Positions 53,560 to 61,487 of a stretch of DNA of 64,000 bases are shown here, in pieces. The position numbers and the translations under genes are program-made. The stretch comes from Paracoccus onubensis (lineage in GTDB: Bacteria > Pseudomonadota > Alphaproteobacteria > Rhodobacterales > Rhodobacteraceae): positions 186,001-250,000 of the forward strand of contig NZ_QZCG01000001.1 of NCBI RefSeq assembly GCF_003591515.1, written 5' to 3'. Numbering within the stretch: position 1 is the stretch's first letter; every line of letters starts with the position of its first letter. Below the pieces are notes generated by a model. That model did not search any database, was not told the origin of the DNA, and worked only from the letters and a program-made list of their open reading frames with translations.

Positions 53560-53988
53560 ATGGAACTCTGGAAGATAGCTTTGCTTTTGCTGGCCGCCGT
53601 CTGGGGGCTTCAATCTGTCGGCATGTGGTTTCAGATGCGGCACTACAGGTCGGTGATGGGAGCGATCACCGACAAGTGGTCCGATGGCCATCTGGGCGCC
53701 GGAAACGCGCGCGGTCGCCTTGGCAAGGGCGTCATCGCGATCGTCTGCGTCGACGGAAACGCCGTCATTCGCAAGCTGATGGTAATGGAGGGGCGAAGTG
53801 TCTTCGCGAAATTCCGGCCAATGACGGAATATGAAGGCCGGCGGCTGTCCGAGGTCAAGGCCGAGTTCGCGGAGCTTGCGTCACAGGACGGGCGTGCCCG
53901 TGCCATATCGCAGGCGATCGATCAGCTCGAACGGGTGAAGGAAGCGCCCGTTCAGGATTCTGCGCAGGACATGGCGCAAGCGGCCTGA
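53560..53988 (+). CDS. gutM: Glucitol operon activator-like protein GutM
   Basis: A 142-residue protein with one N-terminal hydrophobic helix (WKIALLLLAAVWGLQSVGMWFQ) and the GutM core QMRHYRSVMGAI, LGKGVIAIVCVDGNAVIRKLMVMEGRSVFAKF. GutM activates the glucitol (sorbitol) PTS operon in E. coli together with GutR/SrlR. Here it precedes the glucitol-type PTS genes by 40 bases and heads their operon. The N-terminal helix raises the possibility that it is membrane-linked and senses transport rather than binding DNA alone. A frame starting 34 bases earlier in another phase is a shadow. Confidence 0.85.
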   Translation: MELWKIALLLLAAVWGLQSVGMWFQMRHYRSVMGAITDKWSDGHLGAGNARGRLGKGVIAIVCVDGNAVIRKLMVMEGRSVFAKFRPMTEYEGRRLSEVKAEFAELASQDGRARAISQAIDQLERVKEAPVQDSAQDMAQAA

Positions 53989-54028
53989 GATATCGACAGA
54001 TACGAATATCAGATGGAGGAGGGGAAAG

Positions 54029-54820
54029 TTGGCTTACTCCGAATTGACGATACATGTGACCGATCTGGCGCCGCAATATCTTGACTGGGCGGCCGGTCAC
54101 GCAGAGGGCTTGCTGCATGCGGTCAGGATGACTGCCGAAAACGGCGGCCCCGGCATGGATGGTGGCGCCGGCGGTCAGGAACTGATCCGGCTTGCCCAGG
54201 CAACGACGGACACGGCAAATGACGCGGCCAGCTATGCCGAGCAGGTGCAGAACGTGGCCCAGGAAGAGCAGCTTTCATGGCTGACCACCATCGGGCGGCA
54301 TTTCATCGGTGTTTTCCAGAAGGGCGGAGAGACCTTCGCGGGATTCGTCACGGGCATCATTCCGACGCTGATCGTCCTCATGACCGCCTTTTACGCGCTG
54401 ACCGAACTGGTTGGCGAACAGCGGGTGCATGGGTTCGCGCGGTTTGCGGGCCGCATTGCGTTGACCCGCTACACGGTGCTGCCGGTGCTGGCGATGTTCT
54501 TCCTGACCAATCCGATGGCTTATACGTTCGGCACCTTTCTGGAAGAAAAACACAAACCCGCCTTCTACGACTCGGCGGTCTCTTTCTGTCATCCGATCCT
54601 AGGCCTGTTTCCGCATGCCAACCCGGGCGAATATTTCGTCTGGGGCGGCATTCTTGTCGCCCTGCAAGAGCTGGAGCGGAACGGCACGTTGCCACCCAAT
54701 TACCATATCCGGCTTGCCATCTTCTATTTCGGGGTCGGCGTGGTGGTGATCCTGCTGCGCGGCATGCTGACCGAACGCATTACGCGTTTCATGGCGGCCC
54801 GCCAGAAAATCGAACTCTGA
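54029..54820 (+). CDS. srlA: Glucitol/sorbitol-type PTS permease subunit EIIC (SrlA-like) with N-terminal extension
   Basis: A 263-residue membrane protein. From about residue 86 it follows SrlA: WLTTIGRHFIGVFQKGGETFAGFVTGIIPTLIVLM, LPVLAMFFLTNPMAYTFGTFLEEKHKPAFYDSA, SFCHPILGLFPHANPGEYFVW. The first 85 residues (Gln/Ala/Asp-rich, GGPGMDGGAGGQELIRLA) have no counterpart in E. coli SrlA (about 187 residues). The start is a TTG five bases after GGAGGAGGGG. It transports and, with EIIB and EIIA, phosphorylates a polyol. In the operon gutM-srlA-srlE-srlB-HPr/EI. Confidence 0.9.
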   Translation: MAYSELTIHVTDLAPQYLDWAAGHAEGLLHAVRMTAENGGPGMDGGAGGQELIRLAQATTDTANDAASYAEQVQNVAQEEQLSWLTTIGRHFIGVFQKGGETFAGFVTGIIPTLIVLMTAFYALTELVGEQRVHGFARFAGRIALTRYTVLPVLAMFFLTNPMAYTFGTFLEEKHKPAFYDSAVSFCHPILGLFPHANPGEYFVWGGILVALQELERNGTLPPNYHIRLAIFYFGVGVVVILLRGMLTERITRFMAARQKIEL

Positions 54821-54841
54821 TCGGGGCCGGGAGGAAAAGCG

Positions 54842-55855
54842 ATGAGCGATAAATACAAGGCCGTCCGCATCGAACGCGGCTCCAATGGCTGGGGAGGGCC
54901 GCTGATCATCAAGCCGACCGCGCAGCGCGACAAGATCGTCGCGGTGACCGGAGGGGGCATTCCGCCGCTGGCCAGAAAGATCGCCGAGATGACCGGAGGA
55001 ACCGCGGTCGACGGGTTCCGTTCGCCTCCGGTCGAAGGAGAGATCGCCGCGGTGGTCATCGATTGCGGCGGAACGGCGCGTTGCGGGGTATATCCGCGCA
55101 AGCGCATCCCCACGATCAACCTGACCCCGGTCGGACAATCAGGCCCGCTGGCGCAGTTCATTACCGAAGATATCTATGTCTCGGATGTGAAGCCCGACTG
55201 CCTGTCCTTCGCGGATGGCGAGGAAGCGGCAGCGTCCGGGGCGGCGGCTGCATCCGTGCCGCAGAATGCCCCGGCCGCCGAGGCAGCCGCGACGGTGGCT
55301 GACGATGACGACTACGATCAGGGCGGCTTTATCGGAGCGATCACCTCTGTCGGCCGCGTCATGGGCAAGGCGGTCGGCGTGTTTTTCAATGCCGGACGGC
55401 GCAGCATCGATCAGGTGATCCGCAATGTGCTGCCCTTCATGGCCTTTGTGACCATGCTGATCGGTTTCATCCTTTATACAGGGGTCGGCGATCTGCTGGC
55501 TGCGCCGATGGGGCCGCTGGCCAATAATATCCTCGGCCTTCTGGTAATCTCCAGCATATGCTCACTGCCGTTCCTGTCGCCTATCCTGGGACCGGGGGCC
55601 GTGATCGCGCAGGTGATCGGCATGGCGATCATCGGCCCCCAGATCGCGAATGGAACCATCTCGCCCGCAATGGCCCTGCCTGCGCTGTTCGCCTATGATT
55701 CGCAGGTCGGGTGCGATTTCGTGCCGGTGGGGCTTGCGCTGGGAGAGGCCAAGCCGAAGACGATCGAAATCGGTGTGCCGGCGGTGCTGATGAGCCGGCA
55801 GATTATGGGACCCGTCGCCGTGCTTATTGCCTGGGTGGCCAGTTTCGCGCTTTGA
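54842..55855 (+). CDS. srlE: Glucitol/sorbitol-type PTS EIIB (EIIBC) subunit, SrlE-like
   Basis: A 337-residue protein. The N-terminal EIIB domain has the phospho-Cys motif VVIDCGGTARCGVYPRKRIPT (Cys75, possibly Cys81) and KIVAVTGGGIPPLA, an acidic linker around residues 150-160 (DDDDYDQGG), then a membrane domain (NVLPFMAFVTMLIGFILYTG, PLANNILGLLVISSICSLPFLSP). It receives phosphate from EIIA (SrlB) and hands it to the substrate bound to the membrane part. Starts 21 bases after srlA. Confidence 0.92.
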   Translation: MSDKYKAVRIERGSNGWGGPLIIKPTAQRDKIVAVTGGGIPPLARKIAEMTGGTAVDGFRSPPVEGEIAAVVIDCGGTARCGVYPRKRIPTINLTPVGQSGPLAQFITEDIYVSDVKPDCLSFADGEEAAASGAAAASVPQNAPAAEAAATVADDDDYDQGGFIGAITSVGRVMGKAVGVFFNAGRRSIDQVIRNVLPFMAFVTMLIGFILYTGVGDLLAAPMGPLANNILGLLVISSICSLPFLSPILGPGAVIAQVIGMAIIGPQIANGTISPAMALPALFAYDSQVGCDFVPVGLALGEAKPKTIEIGVPAVLMSRQIMGPVAVLIAWVASFAL

Positions 55856-55861
55856 GCCTTG

Positions 55862-55884
55862 CCGGGCGGATCGGTTCCGCCCGG
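55862..55884 (+). terminator. Intercistronic hairpin between srlE and srlB
   Basis: CCGGGCGGA-TCGGT-TCCGCCCGG is a perfect 9-bp stem with a 5-base loop six bases after the srlE stop. There is no U-tract, so it is more likely an mRNA processing or stability element than a full terminator. Confidence 0.65.
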
Positions 55885-55960
55885 AAATCATTGCCCGCAT
55901 CAGTCTTTCCGTTCAGGGAAGGCGGCAGGGAATGCACTCTATCGCATGGAGAAAAATGAT

Positions 55961-56341
55961 ATGAAGACCTATCTGCGCACGGAAATCACCGCGGTCGGCA
56001 AGGATGCCGCCGATCTGGTCGAAGGGGGCGTTCTGATCCTTTTCGCCGAAGGAGCGCCAGAGGAGTTGGCCGAGGTATCGGTTCTGCATCGCGTGGCCGA
56101 AGGGCCGCTGGACGAGGCCCCGGGACCCGGCGCGGAAATTCTGGTGGGCGGGGTGTCGGCCATCCTGACCGGGCTGGGCGATCTGGCCTGGAACAAGATC
56201 CGGGATATCGGCCATGTCGTCATCAATTTCAACGACAGCGATACGCCCGACAGGCCGGGCGAGATCTGCGCGAGTGTCGTGAATTCCGAGGCTTTGGTGC
56301 AGGCTATCCATTCGGGCAAGGAGATCGTGATCCGTTCGTGA
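55961..56341 (+). CDS. srlB: Glucitol/sorbitol-type PTS EIIA subunit, SrlB-like
   Basis: A 126-residue EIIA-Gut protein (PTSIIA_gutA): TEITAVGKDAADLVEGGVLILFAEGAPEELAEVSVLHRV with the candidate phospho-His in SVLHR, then GGVSAILTGLGDLAWNKIRDIGHVVINFN. It accepts phosphate from HPr and donates it to EIIB. I use the ATG at 55961 (MKTYLRTE) behind GGAG; an ATG 15 bases upstream adds MEKND. The HPr-EI gene follows after element copy H. Confidence 0.9.
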   Translation: MKTYLRTEITAVGKDAADLVEGGVLILFAEGAPEELAEVSVLHRVAEGPLDEAPGPGAEILVGGVSAILTGLGDLAWNKIRDIGHVVINFNDSDTPDRPGEICASVVNSEALVQAIHSGKEIVIRS

Positions 56342-56379
56342 TGCCGTGCGGTTCTGACCGTGGACAGATATTGAAACAG

Positions 56380-56450
56380 GTTGCGTCCGAGGGGCACCTC
56401 CCGGGGGCCAGCCCCCGGATCCCGAGGTATTTGGACAAAGAAGAAGCAGA
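56380..56450 (+). repeat. Recurrent intergenic stem-loop element, copy H, inside the PTS operon
   Basis: TTGCGTCC, CCGGGGGC-CA-GCCCCCGG, ATCCCGAGGTATTTGGAC, AAAGAAGAAG. It is about 40 bases after srlB in its orientation and about 50 bases before the HPr-EI start. The frame of the HPr-EI gene is open through it but the translation there is not part of the protein. Confidence 0.82.
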
Positions 56451-56499
56451 GGGCGCGGCGTTTTTGATCCGGCCCGGCTTGATGTGGGAGAAGAAGCCG

Positions 56500-58434
56500 A
56501 TGATGGAACGGACCTTCGCGGTCAGGGTGCGGGATGGGCTGCATGCGCGCCCCGCGACCCAATTCGTGAAACTGGCGAAGAGTTTCGCGTCCGAGATCAC
56601 GATCACCTGTAACGGGCAGGCGGCAAGCGCCAAGAGTGCGGTGAAGCTTATGCTGCTTGGGATCAAGGAAGATGACGAGGCGACATTGCGGGTCGAGGGC
56701 GAGGATGCGCCGGATGCGCTTTCGGCGCTATCGACTTTCTTGCAGAACCCGGCTGCCGGGGACATCGCCCTGCCAAAAACCGGCGGCGCTGCACCTGCGT
56801 CCTCCGCGAAGGCGGGGCCGGAGGATGACGGTTCCGACGGGATCGCCGCGAGCGAGGGAACCGGCTACGGCCCGTCCTTCGCATTTTTTCCGCCTGTCCT
56901 GAAAATCGAACCGCAGGCTGTTTCCGATACCGAAGCCGAGATTTCGCGCTATCGGGATGCGGTGTCCGGCGTCACGACCGCCTTTGCCCGGAACAAGCAG
57001 CGTGCCGGGACCGAAAGCGATACGAATGCCATTATCGATGCATTGATCGATGTCGCGCAGGATGCGGAATTCGCGGAGGAGATCGAAGCCGCAATCCGTG
57101 GCGGTCAGGATGCCGCCAGTGCGGTCATGTCAGTGGGAACGCGCCTGACCGAGAGTTTCGAGGCGATGGACGACCCCTATATCCGTGCCCGCGGCGAGGA
57201 TATGCGCAGCGTGACCCGCCAGATCGTTCTGGCGCTGGTCGGGCAGGCGGATGTCTCGCTTGCCGATGTGGCGCCGGGATCGGTGATTGTCGCCGATGAG
57301 ATCACCGCCTGGGATCTGGCCCGCGCCAATCTTCCGGATATCGCCGGGATCGTTTGCCGCAAGGGCGCGGCGACCTCGCATGTCGCGATCATGGCGCGTG
57401 CCCATGGCATCCCCGCGGTTCTGGGGGCCTCGATTTCGGCGGATCGGCTGGCGGGTGCCGGAACTGTCGGGCTGGACGGGGCGGCGGGGAAGGTTTTCAT
57501 CGATCCGGACCCGGCGACCCGTGCGCGGCTGAATGATGCGATCGCCCGGGAAGCCGCCGAGAAGAAGGCGCTCGAGGCATATCGGACGGTCGAGCCGGTG
57601 ACTTCTGCGGGTATCCGGGTCGAGGTTGCGGCAAATCTGGGAAGCCTCGCCGAAATCCCGGCGGCGCTGGAGGCCGGAGCAATGGGGGTCGGCCTGTTCA
57701 GGACCGAATTTCTGTTCATGGAGCGCAAGACCCTGCCGACCGAGGATGAGCAGGCCGAGGTCTATACACGCCTTGCCGAAGCCTTCGCCCCTTATCCGGT
57801 GGTGATCCGGACCCTGGATATCGGAGGCGACAAGCCGATTACGGGCGTCGATTTCGAACATGAGGACAACCCGTTTCTGGGATGGCGCGGGATCCGCATG
57901 TGTCTGGAGCGGCCGGATATCTTCAAGCCTCAGCTTCGCGCCCTGCTGCGGGCCTCGGTCGTCGGCAATGTCAAGGTGCTCATCCCCATGATTGCGGACG
58001 GCTCGGAAGTTCGGGAGGTTCGCAGGCTGTTCGAGGAATGCCGGGACGAAATGCGGCAGGAAGGAACCGCCTTCGGCAGCTTCGAGCTTGGCGTGATGAT
58101 CGAAACCCCGGCGGCGGTTTTTCTTGCCGCGGAACTGGCGCAGCAGGTCGATTTCTTCTCGATCGGCACCAATGATCTGACGCAATATGTGATGGCGGCG
58201 GATCGTCTGAATCCGAAAGTCGCCAGCCTCAACCGTGCCGAACATCCCGCAGTGCTGCGCGCGATTTCCGCCACCTGCGAGGCCGCGAAGGCTGCCAATA
58301 TCTGGATCGGCGTCTGTGGTGAAGCTGCGGCGCGTCAGGACCTGACAGGGTTTTTCATCGAGAACGGGGTAACGGAACTGTCGATGAGTTCCACATCGAT
58401 TCCACGCACAAAGCAGGCGATTACGCGTCTTTGA
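56500..58434 (+). CDS. HPr-EI fusion protein (PTS phosphocarrier HPr plus enzyme I)
   Basis: A 644-residue general PTS energy-coupling protein. Residues 1-88 form HPr with phospho-His15 in RVRDGLHARPATQF; starting at the first of two ATGs places this His at the canonical number. After a short linker comes enzyme I (from about 115): phospho-His294 in GAATSHVAIMARAHGIPAV, the PEP-binding domain with GLFRTEFLFMERKTLPTEDEQ, TLDIGGDKPI, IGTNDLTQYVMAADRLN, and the catalytic Cys606 in IGVCGEAA. No EIIA-Fru domain is attached, unlike FruB-type multi-domain proteins. The cluster therefore has its own complete phosphorelay from PEP to the glucitol-type permease. SD GGGAG nine bases upstream. Confidence 0.94.
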   Translation: MMERTFAVRVRDGLHARPATQFVKLAKSFASEITITCNGQAASAKSAVKLMLLGIKEDDEATLRVEGEDAPDALSALSTFLQNPAAGDIALPKTGGAAPASSAKAGPEDDGSDGIAASEGTGYGPSFAFFPPVLKIEPQAVSDTEAEISRYRDAVSGVTTAFARNKQRAGTESDTNAIIDALIDVAQDAEFAEEIEAAIRGGQDAASAVMSVGTRLTESFEAMDDPYIRARGEDMRSVTRQIVLALVGQADVSLADVAPGSVIVADEITAWDLARANLPDIAGIVCRKGAATSHVAIMARAHGIPAVLGASISADRLAGAGTVGLDGAAGKVFIDPDPATRARLNDAIAREAAEKKALEAYRTVEPVTSAGIRVEVAANLGSLAEIPAALEAGAMGVGLFRTEFLFMERKTLPTEDEQAEVYTRLAEAFAPYPVVIRTLDIGGDKPITGVDFEHEDNPFLGWRGIRMCLERPDIFKPQLRALLRASVVGNVKVLIPMIADGSEVREVRRLFEECRDEMRQEGTAFGSFELGVMIETPAAVFLAAELAQQVDFFSIGTNDLTQYVMAADRLNPKVASLNRAEHPAVLRAISATCEAAKAANIWIGVCGEAAARQDLTGFFIENGVTELSMSSTSIPRTKQAITRL

Positions 58435-58646
58435 AACAGGCCGGGCGGGATCGCCCATAGGCCGGATTTCCCGGGCCTCCGGTTAATTCCGGCTTTTCCG
58501 GAAAATGCGCCCGCTTGGCGCAGGGTCCGAATCGGATCGCGATTCCCCTCAGATTGACCGGGGTCATCTATCAGGAATTCCGATTTGTATCGCGCATGTC
58601 AGTGGTGTTTGATCTGCGCATATCAGCGCATTTGGGGGACACCTAG

Positions 58647-59303
58647 ATGGAGGGACCAAGGCTCGCGCAGCCGCTGGATCACCGGGAATCCGACATATAT
58701 CCTCCCCAGCTTTCCTCGCCGGAGCGGCGCTCGCGCCGCTTCGCCTGGGTTCGCAAGGTTCACACACTTGGCCCGCAGGGCACTAATTGCGAAAAGGCGG
58801 CCCGGTTCTGGGTCGATCGCCTTTCTCTCGATGCCCCGATCGTGCTTCATCGGAGCATCGAACAGGCAGCCACCGAAGTCGCGGTCTGCGAAACCGAGGT
58901 CATGCTTGGCGTCGTGGCATATCCCGATCTTCATTCGGTCATGTATACTCATGTCCGGACCATGCGGCTGCTTGATCTGTTCATCATGAACACGGACGAG
59001 ATGGTGATGGCGATTCCGCCGGACAGGGATACGGAGCCGCTGATTTGCGTCACCCATCCCGCCCCGCAAGCCCTGCTGCCCGAGCGGATCCAGCGGCGCT
59101 TTGTCGCCAGCACCGCGCTGGCCGCGCAGGAATGCGCATGTGGCAAGGCCGAGGGATGCATCACCACGCTTGCGGCGGCGAATCGGTATGGGCTGCGCGT
59201 CCTGCATCGCTATGGCCCCGTTCCGATGGGGTTCACCATCCACGGCCCGGCTGCCCGCGACACCCTGTCCCCCACCGCCACATGCTGCCGCGCACATTTA
59301 TGA
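58647..59303 (+). CDS. Prephenate-dehydratase-like (PDT/type 2 periplasmic-binding fold) domain protein
   Basis: A 218-residue protein. The HTLGPQGTNCEKAARFW motif near residue 39-55 corresponds to the start of prephenate dehydratase domains, and EVMLGVVAYPDLHSVMYTHVRTMRLLD to the first lobe. The Thr-Arg-Phe catalytic motif of true dehydratases is not visible in the second lobe, and there is no ACT regulatory domain. Proteins of this kind include the decarboxylase BacA; many are uncharacterised. It overlaps the thioesterase gene by four bases. SD GGGGGA. The 212-base gap upstream holds no gene. Confidence 0.78.
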   Translation: MEGPRLAQPLDHRESDIYPPQLSSPERRSRRFAWVRKVHTLGPQGTNCEKAARFWVDRLSLDAPIVLHRSIEQAATEVAVCETEVMLGVVAYPDLHSVMYTHVRTMRLLDLFIMNTDEMVMAIPPDRDTEPLICVTHPAPQALLPERIQRRFVASTALAAQECACGKAEGCITTLAAANRYGLRVLHRYGPVPMGFTIHGPAARDTLSPTATCCRAHL

Positions 59304-59743
59304 CCCGTCAGAAAGCAGAGGACGAGATGGACGAAAAACCATATGTGACCGAGATCGAAATCCGTTATCGCGACACCGATTCCATGGGGCATGTCAGCAG
59401 CCCGATCTATTATGATTATCTGCAATCCGCCTATCTGGAATATATGCATGATCTGCTGCGCTTGCCCAAGGATCGCAAACTGCCGCATATCATGGTCCGC
59501 ACCTCCTGCGAATATGTCTCGCAGGCGGTCTATGGCGACAGGATCAACGTCCTGAGCCGGGTGACCAGATTCGGAACCAAGAGCTTCGAGATGGAGCATG
59601 TGATGCGGCTGGCCGATGACAGCGCGCGCGAGGTGGCGCGGGCGGCTTCGGTTCATGTGATGTTCGATTACGAGGCGCAGAAAACCTATCCGGTCCCCGA
59701 CGAATTCAAATCCGCCGTCGCGACCTATCAGGAAAGCGCCTGA
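59300..59743 (+). CDS. Acyl-CoA thioesterase, 4-hydroxybenzoyl-CoA thioesterase (hotdog) family
   Basis: A 147-residue hotdog-fold protein. The conserved helix region is VTEIEIRYRDTDSMGHVSSPIYYDYLQSAYLEYM, with the catalytic-type Asp in RYRDTDSMGHV (residues 17-27), followed by SCEYVSQAVYGDRINVLSRV. The ATG at 59300 overlaps the previous stop; an internal ATG at 59327 preceded by AGAGGA is equally plausible and would give the more usual family length. Part of an operon with an acyl-CoA dehydrogenase. Confidence 0.88.
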   Translation: MTRQKAEDEMDEKPYVTEIEIRYRDTDSMGHVSSPIYYDYLQSAYLEYMHDLLRLPKDRKLPHIMVRTSCEYVSQAVYGDRINVLSRVTRFGTKSFEMEHVMRLADDSAREVARAASVHVMFDYEAQKTYPVPDEFKSAVATYQESA

Positions 59744-59775
59744 TTTCCCGATTCGGCTTGCCGGAGGTGGCAGTT

Positions 59776-60945
59776 ATGCAAATGCACTGGAACGAGGCGC
59801 AGACCATGATCCGCGCGAAATATGCCCGGATCGGGCAGGCGGAGCGGGACGACCCGGCACCGGCAGAGTTCGACAGGCGCCGATGGGAGGCGCTTGTCCG
59901 GGCCGGGATGTGGCATATGGTCGTGCCTTCGGCCTATGGTGGTCAGGGGATCGACTGGTGGAATTTCACTGCGGCACTGGAGGGGCTGGCCTCGACCATC
60001 CGCCATCCCGGGCTGGTTCTTTCGGTGATCGGTCAGGCGGGCATGGTGCGGGCGCTTGAACTTTATGGCACCGAGGCGCAAAGGGCGCGTTTCCTGCCGC
60101 GTATCCTTGCCGGGGAACTGAGTGCGACGGCAATCGCGGATCCCGGATCCGGCACGGATGTCCGCGCGACGAGTTCGATCCTCACGCCCGGCCCGAACGA
60201 GACCTTCGTGCTGAACGGCGCGAAACATAATATCGCTCATGCGCCGATTTCGACCATGGTGCTGATCGTCTGCAAGCTGGCCGGGCAGGAACGGCAGGGG
60301 ATCTCGCTGGTTCTGGTCGATACCGATCGGGCGGGACTGACGGCAGGCGCGGTGGATCGCAAGCTTGGCAATGCCGACCTGCCGACGGGACGGCTGGATT
60401 TCGATGATATGCGGCTTGATTACGGGGATCTTCTGGGCGAGCCGGGCAGGGGGCTTGGGCATCTTGTCAATATCGTTTCGCTGGGGCGGCTTTACTACGG
60501 GCTGGTGGGCGGCTGGCTTCTTGAGCCGGCCCTGAATGAGGCGCTGGACTATGCGCAGCAGCGGCAGACCTTTGGCGTTCCGATCCTTGATCATCAATAT
60601 GTCCAGAAGAAACTCACCGATATCCGCATAGGTATCGAGACCTCGCGCTGGACTGCCTATGGCGCGCTGCATCAGCTTCTGACCGGCGATCCGGCTGCGG
60701 CGATGAGCTGTTCGATCGCCAAGATCGCCGGGGCCGACACGGTAGTCGATGCGGCGGTCGATCTGGTCCGGTTGCATGGCAGCGACGGTTATCATGCCGG
60801 GCCGGTCTCGGACCTGCTGCGCGATGCGATGGCCTTTGCCTCGGTCGGCGGTACCGACGAGATGCACCGGCGCAATATCATGGGGCAGATGACGCGCCTG
60901 CGCCGGAACGCGCAACAGGTGGAAACGATGCGGGTGGCGGTCTGA
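59776..60945 (+). CDS. Acyl-CoA dehydrogenase
   Basis: A 389-residue FAD-dependent acyl-CoA dehydrogenase. Domain order: N-terminal helices (RWEALVRAGMWHMVVPSAYGGQGIDW), middle beta domain with ATAIADPGSGTDVRATSS and FVLNGAKHNIAHAP, C-terminal helices with RQTFGVPILDHQYVQKKLTDI, KIAGADTVVDAAVDLVRLHGSDGY and the end FASVGGTDEMHRRNIMGQM. I use the ATG at 59776, seven bases after GGAGGT; the frame opens at a TTG 18 bases earlier. The terminal TDEMHRR differs from the usual EGT(N/S) catalytic base region, so the substrate class is uncertain. Confidence 0.92.
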   Translation: MQMHWNEAQTMIRAKYARIGQAERDDPAPAEFDRRRWEALVRAGMWHMVVPSAYGGQGIDWWNFTAALEGLASTIRHPGLVLSVIGQAGMVRALELYGTEAQRARFLPRILAGELSATAIADPGSGTDVRATSSILTPGPNETFVLNGAKHNIAHAPISTMVLIVCKLAGQERQGISLVLVDTDRAGLTAGAVDRKLGNADLPTGRLDFDDMRLDYGDLLGEPGRGLGHLVNIVSLGRLYYGLVGGWLLEPALNEALDYAQQRQTFGVPILDHQYVQKKLTDIRIGIETSRWTAYGALHQLLTGDPAAAMSCSIAKIAGADTVVDAAVDLVRLHGSDGYHAGPVSDLLRDAMAFASVGGTDEMHRRNIMGQMTRLRRNAQQVETMRVAV

Positions 60946-61487
60946 TGGAAACCGGAACGCTTTGGGTGTTCGGATATGGTTCCCTTATCTGGGACCCGGG
61001 GTTCCGGCCTTCCCGGCAACTTCCTGCAAGGCTCGAGGACTGGCAGCGGCGCTTCTGCATCCAGTCGCAGCATTACCGTGGCACTGTCGAGCAGCCCGGG
61101 CTGGTACTGGCGCTGGACGAAGCGCCGGGGCGATATTGCGAAGGGCTGGCTTTGGCCGTGCCTGCCGGTCAGGAAGAGGCGGCGCTGGCGTCGCTTCGGG
61201 CGCGTGAGCTTGCCCGCCCCGCCTATCGGGAAATCCGGGTCACGCTGTCGCTGCGGCAGGGCGGGCAGGTCGATGCGGTGACTTACGTCGTGAACGGCGC
61301 CCATGATTCCTATTGCCTCATGCCCGTGCAGGAACAGGCCCAGATCATCGCGCGCGCCACGGGCGAGAAGGGGCCGAATTGCGATTATCTGTGGAATACC
61401 GCCGAGCGGCTGCGGCATCTGCGGATCTCTGACCCCGAGATCGAGCATCTGTCGGACGAGGTGCGGCGGCTTCGCGGGGCGGCCTGA
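60945..61487 (+). CDS. chaC: Gamma-glutamylcyclotransferase, ChaC family
   Basis: A 180-residue ChaC-type enzyme that releases 5-oxoproline from gamma-glutamyl peptides, in this group mainly glutathione. The substrate-loop motif VFGYGSLIWDPGF is at residues 8-20, followed by the arginine-rich RFCIQSQHYRGTVEQPG; YCEGLALAVP and the C-terminal GEKGPNCDYLWNTAERLRHLRISDPEIEHL are typical of ChaC. It starts on the A of the preceding TGA (TGATG). Convergent with the peptide-type ABC ATPase, with no intergenic base between stop codons. Confidence 0.93.
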   Translation: METGTLWVFGYGSLIWDPGFRPSRQLPARLEDWQRRFCIQSQHYRGTVEQPGLVLALDEAPGRYCEGLALAVPAGQEEAALASLRARELARPAYREIRVTLSLRQGGQVDAVTYVVNGAHDSYCLMPVQEQAQIIARATGEKGPNCDYLWNTAERLRHLRISDPEIEHLSDEVRRLRGAA

